Positions 45,463 to 54,101 of a stretch of 64,000 nucleotides of DNA are shown here, piece after piece; the stretch's first letter is position 1; each line of letters begins with the position of its first letter. The stretch comes from Desulfatibacillum sp. (GTDB taxonomy: Bacteria; Desulfobacterota; Desulfobacteria; Desulfobacterales; SpSt-501): the NCBI GenBank assembly GCA_020725555.1, contig DYEU01000018.1, positions 267,113-331,112 on the forward strand, given 5' to 3'. The notes beneath the pieces were generated by a model that did not search any database, had not been told where the DNA came from, and saw nothing but the letters and a program-made list of their open reading frames with translations. A program made the translations under genes and the position numbers.

Positions 45463-46278
45463 ATGGGGCGGGAACAACCACCGGGGGCGGCGGCGGGCGG
45501 CGGGAAGGCGCTCTGCGTCTGCGTGCTGGGCAGCGGCAGCCGGGGAAACGCCCTCTTCGTCTCCGACGGCGCAACCTCGCTTCTCGTGGATGCCGGCCTC
45601 TCGGCCCGGGACACCGCACGCCGCCTCGCGTCGCGGGGGCTGGCCCTCGAGGGAATCCAGGCGCTGCTCCTCACCCACGAGCACAGCGACCACACGCGGG
45701 GGGTGGAGCGCCTGGTGCGCCGCCGCCGCATGCCGGTCTACCTGACCGCGGGCACCTGGAAGGCCGCCCCCGAGCTGCGCGATCTCCCGGAGGTCTTCCC
45801 GATCGCCTGCGGCCGACCGCTCCGGATCGGCACCCTGACGGTGGAGCCCTTCGCCGTCTCCCACGACGCGCGCGAACCCGCGGGGTTCGCGATCACCGCG
45901 GCGGCGGGGCGGGTCGGGATCGCCACCGACCTCGGGTGCGCGACCGATGAGGTGCGGGAGCACCTTCGCGGCTGCCGGCTGCTCGTGCTCGAGGCGAACC
46001 ACGACCCCGAGATGCTGCGGGCGGGACCCTACCCGCCGTTCCTCAAGCAGCGCATCGCCGGCGGACGGGGCCACCTCGCCAACGGCGAAACGGGGCGGCT
46101 GCTCGCCGCCCTGATCCACGGCGGGCTCGAGCAGGTGATCCTCGCCCACCTCAGCCGGACGAACAACACCCCCGAGCGGGCCCTCGCCGGGGTCGCCCCC
46201 TTCCTGGAGGGCCTTCCCGTGCGGCTCGCGGCGGCGGGCCAGGATGAGCCCTCGCCCCTCTTCCGGCTGCCCGCCTGA
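45463..46278 (+). CDS. MBL-fold metallo-hydrolase (YycJ/WalJ-like)
   Basis: A 271-residue metallo-beta-lactamase-fold protein. The zinc motif is THEHSDH (His72, His74, Asp76, His77). LGSGSRGNALFV near 22-33 and the later VSHDAREPAGF and LEANHDPEML match the YycJ family, exonuclease-like proteins implicated in DNA repair. The end LAHLSRTNNTPE carries the final His. It ends the plus-strand block and converges on a lipoprotein gene. Confidence 0.9.
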   Translation: MGREQPPGAAAGGGKALCVCVLGSGSRGNALFVSDGATSLLVDAGLSARDTARRLASRGLALEGIQALLLTHEHSDHTRGVERLVRRRRMPVYLTAGTWKAAPELRDLPEVFPIACGRPLRIGTLTVEPFAVSHDAREPAGFAITAAAGRVGIATDLGCATDEVREHLRGCRLLVLEANHDPEMLRAGPYPPFLKQRIAGGRGHLANGETGRLLAALIHGGLEQVILAHLSRTNNTPERALAGVAPFLEGLPVRLAAAGQDEPSPLFRLPA

Positions 46279-46288
46279 AACCGGGGGT

Positions 46289-46307
46289 GCCGGGCCCGAG
46301 GCCCGGC
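46289..46307. terminator. Hairpin between convergent genes
   Basis: GCCGGGCC and GGCCCGGC pair around CGA just after the MBL gene. No T-run. It could end both convergent transcripts with Rho. Confidence 0.4.
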
Positions 46308-46351
46308 CCCCCCGGAGGCCCTCCCCGCGCGGCAGGCGCTGTCCCCCGGCT

Positions 46352-46879
46352 TCAGCGGTCGGGGCAGACGTCGTCGATCCAGAACTCCTGCCCGCCGACG
46401 CTGAACCCCTGGATCGGGCCCTGCAGGACCATCTCGCCGCGGATGCTGCTCACGTCCTGCACGGCCGTGACCTGGACCAGGACGCCGCCGACGGTTGTGT
46501 TGTGCAGGCCGAGGAAGTTGGCGACGTTGCGGAAGTCGTTGTTGATCTTGAGGTTCTCGTTTCCCCCGAAATCGGCGAATTTGAAGGAGAGCCGCTGCAG
46601 GGGGTAGTTCAACTGGAAGTTGAGGTTGGCGTTGTTCGTGCGCAGCTCAGGGGCCGTGCCGCCCGCCAGCTGCGAGCCGTCCACCCGGGCGTAGCCGTTG
46701 TTTGTCCAGGTGCCGTTCGACCACTGGAAGGGCTCGACCCGGACGGTCTTCCGGTCGGTCGTGAACACCGCGCCCACCGGGACCTGGGTGCCCGGGGCGA
46801 GATCGTTGAACTTGAGGCAGCAGCCGGTCAGCACGACCGCTGCGGCGACCGCCGCGATGCGTTGCAGGACGGGTGTCAT
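46352..46879 (-). CDS. Lipoprotein of unknown function (175 aa)
   Basis: Starts MTPVLQRIAAVAAAVVLTGC, a signal peptide with lipobox LTGC (Cys20), followed by a beta-rich domain with many Asn and Gly (YARVDGSQLAGG, ELRTNNANLNFQL, FADFGGNENLKI, WIDDVCPDR). I recognise no named family; the style resembles carbohydrate- or adhesion-type beta-sandwich lipoproteins. Codon use in the middle is less GC-biased than its neighbours because of many Asn codons. A GGAGGT site lies just before the ATG, and a GC hairpin (46952-46971) lies upstream. Confidence 0.75.
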   Translation of the reverse strand: MTPVLQRIAAVAAAVVLTGCCLKFNDLAPGTQVPVGAVFTTDRKTVRVEPFQWSNGTWTNNGYARVDGSQLAGGTAPELRTNNANLNFQLNYPLQRLSFKFADFGGNENLKINNDFRNVANFLGLHNTTVGGVLVQVTAVQDVSSIRGEMVLQGPIQGFSVGGQEFWIDDVCPDR

Positions 46880-46951
46880 GGGGACCTCCTCGGGCTCGAG
46901 CCGGAGGGTCTCGGGAAGCCGCCGCATGAGACCCTCTGCAAAGGGATGGAG

Positions 46952-46971
46952 GCGGGGCGGGGGCGCCCCGC
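46952..46971 (-). terminator. Hairpin downstream of the HD-domain gene
   Basis: GCGGGGCG pairs with CGCCCCGC around a 4-base G loop, 57 bases past the HD gene stop on the minus strand. No T-run, so a weak candidate. Confidence 0.35.
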
Positions 46972-47027
46972 TGCGGCGCCTGCGCGGCAACGTAAGGCGG
47001 CCCGGCGCGATGCGCAAGACCGCCCGC

Positions 47028-48191
47028 TCAGCTCGCCTCGATCCCCGCCGCGCGGATGCCGCGCACGTAGTAGGCCGGGTCGTGGAGAAAGCTCAGGAAG
47101 ATCACCAGGAAAGCGATGCAGCCCTCGACCATAAGCGGCTTGTTGGCATAGAGCAGATCGAGTTGCTGCCGGAGCCGGTCGCCGTCGGCCGGGGCGAAGT
47201 AGATCGTGAACAGGCCGTCCAGCATGCGCCTGCCGTCGGGCCGGGTGACGAGGTCGCTGCGGCCGCTGTGGCAGTATTCCATGGCGTCCAGGACGAGCGC
47301 GCGTTGCCGCCCCAGGTCCTTCAGGTGGTAGCCGAGCAGGTGCATGAGCGAGCGCTGGGCCTCACGCAGGCTGGCCTGGGCGAGGGCGTCGAAGAGCGCC
47401 CCCCGCCCCGCGCTCTCCGGGAGGGCCGGCGCCTGGCGGATCAGCGAGAGCAGGACCGCGTTCTTGAAGAGCTGGTGGAGGCGGCGGGCGCCGTTCATCA
47501 CCGTCGCCGGCGCGTGCTCCGACCGCGGGCGGTAGCCGGGGTAGTGCGGGACGAAGAGCAGCTCGAAGAGGTGCTGGAAGCAGTCGATGCCCGCAAGCGG
47601 GTCCTCGAGGTCGATGCGCATGTCGAGGGTGTTGTCCAGCCGGTCGGCGAGCTTCACCTCGACGAGATCGGGGCACCCGCCGGCGGCGTTCTCGAGCAGC
47701 CGGCCGATGTAGGCCGTGTAGGGCTCGCCGGCGATCCTCGTGAGCCCCTGCAGGCGTCTGACGAGCCCGGCCTCGTCCCCCGGCGGCAGCCGGTCGAGCA
47801 TCTCGTAGAGCGTCTCCTCCAGCTCGCGCCATTCGCGGGGCTCGAAATCCACGGGCTTCACGTCCTCCTGGATGTCGTGGAAGAGCACCGCGAGCAGGCT
47901 CTCGACGCGGGGGGTCTCCTGGGCCCGGGCCATCAGGGCGCAGGCCCGCAGGGGGTGCAGGACGGCCATCGGCCCCAGGCGCCGGCGCTTGTGGCTGTAA
48001 GCCCGGTAGAGGTAGCCCAGGGCCTCCATCAGCAGGGCCCGCCGGGCGCGGTCGCCCTCCTCGGCCGCATCGAGCCGCTTGCCCGCGAGAATGTAGGCGA
48101 CCACGTTGGAGCGGTTGAGCGCAGCCGCGCTGAGGTTGTAGTGGAGCACCGCGGAAAGCTGGAAAAACTCGTTCAGGTCGAAGAGCGCCAT
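47028..48191 (-). CDS. RelA/SpoT-like HD-domain protein without synthetase domain (387 aa)
   Basis: The N-terminal half matches the HD fold of RelA/SpoT hydrolases: His79 in VLHPLRACALM, FHDIQED with His105-Asp106 and Glu109-Asp110, and VKLADRLDN with Asp183. The ligand set looks complete, so a hydrolase is likely. No synthetase, TGS or ACT domain follows. The C-terminal 190 residues are helical and unrecognised, ending with a hydrophobic GCIAFLVIFLSFL stretch. It follows an HDOD gene by 8 bases. The ATG at 48191 with GAGGTG upstream is preferred. Alarmone or nucleotide hydrolysis is a guess from the fold. Confidence 0.8.
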   Translation of the reverse strand: MALFDLNEFFQLSAVLHYNLSAAALNRSNVVAYILAGKRLDAAEEGDRARRALLMEALGYLYRAYSHKRRRLGPMAVLHPLRACALMARAQETPRVESLLAVLFHDIQEDVKPVDFEPREWRELEETLYEMLDRLPPGDEAGLVRRLQGLTRIAGEPYTAYIGRLLENAAGGCPDLVEVKLADRLDNTLDMRIDLEDPLAGIDCFQHLFELLFVPHYPGYRPRSEHAPATVMNGARRLHQLFKNAVLLSLIRQAPALPESAGRGALFDALAQASLREAQRSLMHLLGYHLKDLGRQRALVLDAMEYCHSGRSDLVTRPDGRRMLDGLFTIYFAPADGDRLRQQLDLLYANKPLMVEGCIAFLVIFLSFLHDPAYYVRGIRAAGIEAS

Positions 48192-48199
48192 GGGGCACC

Positions 48200-49042
48200 T
48201 CACGGCCGCGGGGGGTCCAGGCCGTCCAGGTCGCCTCCCACCGCCGCAGCGAGCGCGCGCAGCTCGGCGGACGCGAGCCCGAGGAATTCCCGCGCGCCCG
48301 GCTCGAAGGGGTCCTCCCCCGGGGCGATCCCGGGGCAGCCCGCGAGGCAGGCCACGCCGTGGCCGGCGTGCACCAGGAAGGCGAGCGCGCTTCGCTCCGA
48401 GCGCGAAGGCGCGTGGTGGTGCTGGATCGCCTTGACCAGGGATTCGGGATAGCGCCAGAAGCGGCAGGCGAGCGCCATGACCTCGGCGTGGTCCAGGCCG
48501 AGCCGCTCGCGCTCGAAGGCCGGGGTCACGGCCCCGGCCGCGGCCGGCCCCGGGCCGGCCTCGCCGAGGAAGGGGTCGAGGATCACCTTGCCGGCATCGT
48601 GCAGCAGGGCGGCCACGAAGGCCTCCTCCTCGGCCCCCGGGAAGCGGGCGCGCGCCAGCCGCCGGGCGGCCAGGGCGCTGGCGAGCGCGTGGCGCCAGAG
48701 GTCGCGGGGGGCGATGCGGTAGCTTTCGAGCTCGCGCTCCATCCAGACCGAGGCCGCCGAGAGCGTGAGCAGGTCGGACAGGGTGCGGAAGCCGAGCAGG
48801 AGCGCGGCGTGGGTGACGGAGGCCACCTGGCCGCCGACCCCGAAATAGGCGGAATTGGCGAGGGCGAGCGTCTTGGCGACGAGCGCGGGGTCCTGTTCGA
48901 TGACGCGGACGAGGTCCCGGCTCCCGGCGTCGGGGTCGGCGAGAAGTTCCCGCGCCTTGAGGATCGCCTGCGGCATGGGCGGGAGTCGGACGAGGCGGCG
49001 GAGGATTTCGCTTTTCAGGTTCCCCGGCCTGGGGTGTTCCAC
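48200..49042 (-). CDS. HDOD-domain protein (280 aa)
   Basis: HDOD proteins are signalling relatives of HD domains. The N-terminus has LVRLPPMPQAILKARELL and ALANSAYFGV; AALLHDAGKV (His148-Asp149) is retained, and HHHAP follows later, so parts of the HD site survive. GTG start with a GGAGGGG site 5 bases upstream. It heads a two-gene unit with the RelA/SpoT-like HD protein. Target unknown. Confidence 0.9.
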   Translation of the reverse strand: MEHPRPGNLKSEILRRLVRLPPMPQAILKARELLADPDAGSRDLVRVIEQDPALVAKTLALANSAYFGVGGQVASVTHAALLLGFRTLSDLLTLSAASVWMERELESYRIAPRDLWRHALASALAARRLARARFPGAEEEAFVAALLHDAGKVILDPFLGEAGPGPAAAGAVTPAFERERLGLDHAEVMALACRFWRYPESLVKAIQHHHAPSRSERSALAFLVHAGHGVACLAGCPGIAPGEDPFEPGAREFLGLASAELRALAAAVGGDLDGLDPPRP

Positions 49043-49105
49043 GCTGCCCCTCCCGCCCGGCCGCTCCCGCGGGGGAACCGGCGCCCGGGCCTTTCCCCGG
49101 GATCT

Positions 49106-49134
49106 CGATTAAGCCAGGGGAAGGCGGAAGTCAA
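49106..49134 (-). promoter_or_regulatory. Promoter candidate for the HDOD-HD unit
   Basis: Minus-strand TTGACT (49134-49129), 17-base spacer, TAATCG (49111-49106). Good -35, weak -10. Confidence 0.4.
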
Positions 49135-49166
49135 CGACGCCCACGGTGGCGTTTGGGCCCGGCCGC

Positions 49167-49196
49167 TTGACGGCCGGGCCGCAGGCGTCGCATAGT
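49167..49196 (+). promoter_or_regulatory. Promoter candidate for pepD
   Basis: TTGACG (49167-49172), 18-base spacer, CATAGT (49191-49196), 47 bases before the ATG. Confidence 0.55.
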
Positions 49197-49242
49197 GCGC
49201 CGGCGCGTCGTTCGGCCGAAGCCCGCAAGCAAGGAGACCCCC

Positions 49243-50691
49243 ATGACGGACCCCGGCAACGTTCTCCGGATCTTCGAGGAAATCAGCCGCATCCCCCGCT
49301 GCTCGGGAAACGAGGAGCAGGCCGCGCGCTGGTTCGAGCGTCGGGCCGCCGCCCGCGGCTGGGCGAGCCGGCGGGACGCCGCCGGCAACCTCCTCATCCG
49401 CGTGCCCGCCTCGGCCGGCCGGGAGCGCGCGCCGGCGGTCGTGCTCCAGGCCCACCTGGACATGGTCTGCGAAAAGACGCCCGACTCGCCCCACGACTTC
49501 ACCCGCGACCCGCTGCGGCTCGTGCGCGAGGGGGACTGGCTGCGGGCCGAAGGCACGACCCTCGGCGCGGACAACGGCGCCGGCCTCGCCCTCGCCGCCG
49601 CGCTTGCCGAGCGCGAGGCGCTCGACCACCCGCCGCTCGAGCTCCTCTTCACGGTGGACGAGGAAACCGGCCTGAGCGGGGCCAAGCGCCTGGAGCCGGG
49701 CTTCCTCACGGGGCGGCTCCTCGTGAACCTGGACTCGGAAACCGAGGGTGTCTTCACCGTCGGCTGCGCGGGAGGGGTGGAGAGCCGGATCGGGCTTCCC
49801 CTGGAGCGGCAGGCGGAGCCCGCGGGCGGGGTGTGCCGCGCCCTCGTCGTCGGCGGGCTGCGCGGCGGCCATTCGGGCATCGACATCCACCGCCCGCGGG
49901 CCAACGCGATCCGCATCCTCGCCCGGCTGCTCGACGAGGTCGCCGACCTGCCGGGGGCGGCCGTGTTCGCGCTCGCGGGCGGAAGCCGCCGCAACGCCAT
50001 CGCGCGGGACGCCCGGGCCGAGATCGCCTGCCGCCCCGAGGACGAGGGGCCCCTCGCGCAGCGGCTGGCCGAGGCGGAAAAGCGCCTGCGCGGCCTCTAC
50101 GCCGAGGAGAGCGGGATCTTCTGCAGGCTGGGTCCCCCGGCGGCTCCGCCGCCGGGGGAGCGGCCGCTCGCCCGGCCCTTTCTGCGCCGGGCGCTCGACC
50201 TGCTCCTCGCCCTGCCGCACGGGGCGCTCCTGCCGGAGGCCGGCTTCGAGGGCCTCGTGCACAGCTCCGCCAACCTCGCCGTGGTCGAAACCGCCGCCGC
50301 GGGCCTCACCGTGGTCACCAGCCAGCGCAGCCTCTCCCGCGAAGGGCTCGCGGAGGCCTCGAGCCGCGTGCGGGCGGCCGCCGCGCTCGCCGGGGCCCGG
50401 GTCTCCTTCGAAGCCGAATACCCGCCGTGGACGCCCGACCCCGACTCCGCGCTGCTCGCCCGCTGCCGCCGGGTCTATTCCCGCTGCTTCGGCTCCGAGG
50501 CGCGCGTGCGCGCGATCCATGCCGGCCTCGAATGCGCCTGGATCGGCGCGATCTACCCCGGCATGGACATGGTCTCCGTCGGGCCGACGACCGAGAACGC
50601 CCATTCGCCGAGCGAGCGGCTTCACCTGCCCTCGCTCACCCGGCTCGAGGCGTTCCTCGCGGCGCTGCTTGCCGATCTCGCCTCCGCCTAG
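49243..50691 (+). CDS. pepD: Aminoacyl-histidine dipeptidase (M20 family)
   Basis: Cytosolic non-specific dipeptidase of the PepD type, 482 residues. Motifs: EISRIPRCSGNEEQ near the start, the zinc site AHLDMVCEK (about 73-81), TLGADNGAGLA, the catalytic VDEETGLSGAKRL, and SETEG. The lid domain contains GGHSGIDIH. A clear AAGGAG precedes the ATG. Its TAG stop shares CTAG with the opposite-strand LonB stop. Confidence 0.95.
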   Translation: MTDPGNVLRIFEEISRIPRCSGNEEQAARWFERRAAARGWASRRDAAGNLLIRVPASAGRERAPAVVLQAHLDMVCEKTPDSPHDFTRDPLRLVREGDWLRAEGTTLGADNGAGLALAAALAEREALDHPPLELLFTVDEETGLSGAKRLEPGFLTGRLLVNLDSETEGVFTVGCAGGVESRIGLPLERQAEPAGGVCRALVVGGLRGGHSGIDIHRPRANAIRILARLLDEVADLPGAAVFALAGGSRRNAIARDARAEIACRPEDEGPLAQRLAEAEKRLRGLYAEESGIFCRLGPPAAPPPGERPLARPFLRRALDLLLALPHGALLPEAGFEGLVHSSANLAVVETAAAGLTVVTSQRSLSREGLAEASSRVRAAAALAGARVSFEAEYPPWTPDPDSALLARCRRVYSRCFGSEARVRAIHAGLECAWIGAIYPGMDMVSVGPTTENAHSPSERLHLPSLTRLEAFLAALLADLASA

Positions 50692-52949
50692 CCCGCCGCC
50701 GCGCCCCGCCGCGCCAGGGTCTCCAGGTCCCGGCGGATCCGCTCGGCCATGCGCGCCTCGAGCGCCTCGCGGTCGATGCCCATGAGGATGTGGTAGGCGT
50801 TGTATTTCGTCTTGCAGAAGAAGACGTCGAAGGGCAGGCTTCTCCCCGCGCCGCGGTAGATGCGGATCCCCGGCACGTCCCCGCGGCGGATGAACTCGGC
50901 CTCGGCGTTCACCAGAAGCGGCTCCACGTCGTGCTTGTTCAGCCAGGGCACGCAGGCCCCCTCCATGCCGAGATCGGGGTCGAGGATGGAGCGGATCTTC
51001 TCGGCCACCCCGCCCACGGCGAGGATGATCTCCCCGGTCAGCGAACCCGTGACCCCGTAGCGGGGGTTCACCGGCTGGCGGATGAAATCCGACACGAGCG
51101 CGATGTCCATCGCCACCGAGGCGGAATCCCCCTCCACGCCGTCGTGGGCCTGGATGTATTCGACGTGCATCTCGTAGCCCACGCCGGCCGCGCCGAGGGC
51201 GTCGAGCACGCGCTTGATCGAGGCGCGCACGTTCTGCGCCGCCGCCTTGGCGATCTCCCCCATCCTGCCCGGGGCGGTCACGCGGTCGGCGCCGCCCGCG
51301 GTCACCTGGCCGTGGATGGGCAGCGGCTGGCCGAACATCTGCCCGCTCGCCGTGCTGTGGATGACGGCCAGCCCCACGACGTAGCCGATCGAATCGCTCA
51401 GGGCGGCGATGTATTTCTTGAGGTACTTGCGATGCTCGATCAGCTCGCGCGCCAGCCCGCCCTCCAGGCTGAGGTGCTCGCCGAGGGCGCGCCGGATGTG
51501 GGCGGGCTCGACGCGCGGGGCGTTTTCGAAAATGGCGGCGAACTCGGCGGCGAGGAGGACGCCGTTGATCGGCCGCAGGATCGCGCTCAGCTTGCCGTCC
51601 GAGGCGCGGCAGCGCAGCTCGCGGACGATCTCCATGACCGCGGCGCGCGAGAGCGGGCGGGCCTCCATGCGGAACTCCCCCGGCAGCGGCCGGCCGAAGA
51701 TGTGCTCGCAGCGGCGGCGCACGCCCTCGTGCCCCTCGGCGGCGAGCACCTCCCCCCAGCAGCGCCGGAACTCCCCCTCCAGGCGGCGGACCTCCTGGGC
51801 GGCGTACTGCGCCACGGCGCGCACCGCCTGCGGGGTCTCGGGGACCGCGCTCTCCATGTGCACGATCTCCCCCTTGTCCTCGATGCGCGAGAGAAACGCC
51901 CCGTCCCCCTCCTGCTGCAGGGCGGCCAGGGTGTCGTGGTTGCAGCAGGCGATGAGGATGTTCTCGGCCCGCAGGGGGTTCTCCGAGCGGTCGGCCGCGC
52001 CGCTGCCGGAGTTTCGCCCGCCCTCGAGGTAGTACTTGCGGTTCTGCATCACCTCGAGCAGCTCGGCCAGGTACCCCACGCGCACGAGGGTCTTCAGCTC
52101 GTCGATGTAGAGGATGGGGGCGGTCGCGTGGGCGCCGAGAAAGGCCCGCTTGTGGCAGGGGGTGTGGAGGTTGCCGGACTGGTAGGGGTCGTGGCGGAAG
52201 CCGCCCTTCATGTTGCGCGCGCTCGGCTCCGCGATCCGCGCCATGAGGCGCTGTTCCTTGCGCGGGTCGTGGAGCACCTCGGGGATCTGGTCCAGCAGGG
52301 GCTTGAGGTCGTGGCGGCCGCCCCCGGCGTTGTCCTGCTGGATCTTCTCCTGGACCCGGATCTGGGTTTCCTGGAGGTAGAGAAAGACGGCCCCCATGCC
52401 CGCCAGCCCGGCCGCGATCCAGGCCGCGGGGTGGACGAAGCCCCCGGCCGCGGCCGCCAGCCCGGCGGCGAGCAGGCCCCGGCGCACGCGCCGCACCGCC
52501 CGGCGCGTCTCCTCGAGGCTGAATTCCTCGACGCTTCCCTGCGCGGTCTCCACCGCGCGGCGGATCTCGGCCAGCGCGCGGTCGAGCGCCTCCGGCGCTT
52601 CGTAGGCGACGCGGATGTGGTTGCGGTCCTTGCCGGGAAAGGCGGCGATCGCCTCGCGCGGCCGCAGGATGTCGCCGAGCGAGCGGTCGAGCACCTCCTC
52701 GAACATCTCCGCCAGCAGCGACTTCCCCGTGCCGGGGCGGCCGACGAGGAGAAGGTGCCCGCGGTTCTGCGCGACCTTGCGGATGGCCGACTTCGCCCGC
52801 TCCTGGAAGATCACGCGCTCGATGGGGTCCGCGGGGAGGGTCACCTCGGAGGTGTCCTCGAAGAAGGCGAGGCGCTCCTCGAGGCTCCGGGGGTAATCGA
52901 GCAGCTCGCGGATCCACTCGTAGTCGCTCGGGCGGTAGTCACTCGACAT
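50688..52949 (-). CDS. lonB: Membrane-anchored LonB-type ATP-dependent protease
   Basis: A 753-residue AAA+ serine protease of the archaeal LonB type, here in a bacterium. Walker A GRPGTGKS (70-77); an insertion in the ATPase domain with two hydrophobic segments (about 158-192) that should anchor it in the membrane; Walker B-like ILYIDELKTL (279-288); and a C-terminal Lon domain with the Ser609 (EGDSAS) and Lys651 (GGVAEK) dyad. It lacks the N-terminal substrate domain of LonA. It is last in an operon with an ATPase, an HDOD protein and an unknown protein, overlapping the latter by 11 bases. Bacterial proteins of this type are often annotated as Lon protease. Confidence 0.93.
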   Translation of the reverse strand: MSSDYRPSDYEWIRELLDYPRSLEERLAFFEDTSEVTLPADPIERVIFQERAKSAIRKVAQNRGHLLLVGRPGTGKSLLAEMFEEVLDRSLGDILRPREAIAAFPGKDRNHIRVAYEAPEALDRALAEIRRAVETAQGSVEEFSLEETRRAVRRVRRGLLAAGLAAAAGGFVHPAAWIAAGLAGMGAVFLYLQETQIRVQEKIQQDNAGGGRHDLKPLLDQIPEVLHDPRKEQRLMARIAEPSARNMKGGFRHDPYQSGNLHTPCHKRAFLGAHATAPILYIDELKTLVRVGYLAELLEVMQNRKYYLEGGRNSGSGAADRSENPLRAENILIACCNHDTLAALQQEGDGAFLSRIEDKGEIVHMESAVPETPQAVRAVAQYAAQEVRRLEGEFRRCWGEVLAAEGHEGVRRRCEHIFGRPLPGEFRMEARPLSRAAVMEIVRELRCRASDGKLSAILRPINGVLLAAEFAAIFENAPRVEPAHIRRALGEHLSLEGGLARELIEHRKYLKKYIAALSDSIGYVVGLAVIHSTASGQMFGQPLPIHGQVTAGGADRVTAPGRMGEIAKAAAQNVRASIKRVLDALGAAGVGYEMHVEYIQAHDGVEGDSASVAMDIALVSDFIRQPVNPRYGVTGSLTGEIILAVGGVAEKIRSILDPDLGMEGACVPWLNKHDVEPLLVNAEAEFIRRGDVPGIRIYRGAGRSLPFDVFFCKTKYNAYHILMGIDREALEARMAERIRRDLETLARRGAAAG

Positions 52950-54093
52950 GGCCGACCCCCGTGCTCTCTTCCAGCACGTACAGGCGACCCGCCTCGGTCG
53001 GGACGGCCCGCCGGCTGATCTCCGCGTAGACCGACGGCAGCGTGCGGCGCAGCGGCTCGAGCGCCCGCAGGTCGTGGAGCACGCAGCGGATGAAGACCAG
53101 CTCCTCGCCGCCGTCGGCCGCGGGCCGGAGCCCGCTCAGGGTGACCGCCGTGCGCATCGTCTGGAGGGCCGGGCGGATCAGGCTCCCGAAGCGGGCGGGC
53201 CCCGCCTCCCCGGGCAGGAGCTCCCGGAAGATCGGCGGCAGCGCGGTTTCGGCCTCGGCGGCCACCGCGGCGGCCGGCTCGAAGGCGAGCCGCAGCGGCC
53301 GGAGCGCGCCCTCCCGGAGGGACGCCAACGCCCGGCACATCTCCCGGCACTGCCGCAGGCTCGCTTCCAGGAGCATCAGGTAGCGCACCTCCTCGGCCGC
53401 GGCGAGCCGGAAATCGAGCCTCCCCGAGGGCGTCAGGACGCAGGCCGCGGCCTGCCCCGCCCGGCCGTAGGCCACGAGCGGCACCCATCCCCCGTCCCCG
53501 AAGGCGCCCGGCGGGCAGGCGCGCAGCTCGAAGACCCCCTCGGCGCTGTGGGCGCGGTGCACCACGATGCGCACCTCACGGCCGACGTTCGCGGCGAGGT
53601 AGTGCAGCCGCTCCTCGGTCGTCCCCAGGAGCTTGAGGTAGGTGTAGCCGTTTCCCGGGTCCTCGCAGACCCCGACGACGTGGGCGAGCCGCCGCGGGTC
53701 GAGGCGGGCGAGCCGCCGCTGGAAGGGGTCGTAGGGGCGGAGCGCATCGGCCAGCTGCTCGAGGTGCGCCCGGAGGTCGGGGTCGCGAAGCGTCGGGAGC
53801 CTGAGGCGCAGCCCGGAAAGGAGGAGCTCCCCCGAGGGCGGCCTTCCCTGGAGCCGGCGCGTGAGCCGCGGGAAGCGCAGGCCGCGCCGCGCCGCGTGGA
53901 TTTCGGCGCCGATCAGCCGCTTGCGGATCTCGATCGGCCCGGGGTGAAGCAGGTAGCGCGCCAAGGGGGAGATGCGGTAGGCCTTGGCCGGCCCCGGGTC
54001 GGCTTCGGGGTCGATCGCCCGGAGGTCGGCATCGAACCGGCGCGGCTCGCTGATCACCCACGGCCCGCCGGACGTAGCGGCGCTCTCCCGCAT
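52939..54093 (-). CDS. Unknown protein between HDOD and LonB genes (384 aa)
   Basis: I recognise no family. The protein is soluble and rich in Arg, Leu and Ala. After the start MRESAATSGG there is a basic segment (IRKRLIGAEIHAARRGLRF), then a mixed alpha/beta region with GVCEDPGNGYTYLKLLGT, the part least like random sequence, and a C-terminal half with PIFRELLPGEAG and VYAEISRRAVPTE. No signal peptide or membrane segment. It begins 8 bases after the HDOD gene and ends 11 bases inside lonB, so it should be co-expressed with both. It could be an adaptor or substrate-selecting factor for LonB; that is only guilt by association. Confidence 0.78.
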   Translation of the reverse strand: MRESAATSGGPWVISEPRRFDADLRAIDPEADPGPAKAYRISPLARYLLHPGPIEIRKRLIGAEIHAARRGLRFPRLTRRLQGRPPSGELLLSGLRLRLPTLRDPDLRAHLEQLADALRPYDPFQRRLARLDPRRLAHVVGVCEDPGNGYTYLKLLGTTEERLHYLAANVGREVRIVVHRAHSAEGVFELRACPPGAFGDGGWVPLVAYGRAGQAAACVLTPSGRLDFRLAAAEEVRYLMLLEASLRQCREMCRALASLREGALRPLRLAFEPAAAVAAEAETALPPIFRELLPGEAGPARFGSLIRPALQTMRTAVTLSGLRPAADGGEELVFIRCVLHDLRALEPLRRTLPSVYAEISRRAVPTEAGRLYVLEESTGVGHVE

Positions 54094-54101
54094 GCCTTCC
54101 C

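Noticed and set aside
49146-53018. 1290-residue open frame across pepD and lonB
   Set aside because: Composition is Arg/Pro/Gly-rich and it covers two well-supported genes on both strands; a GC artefact.
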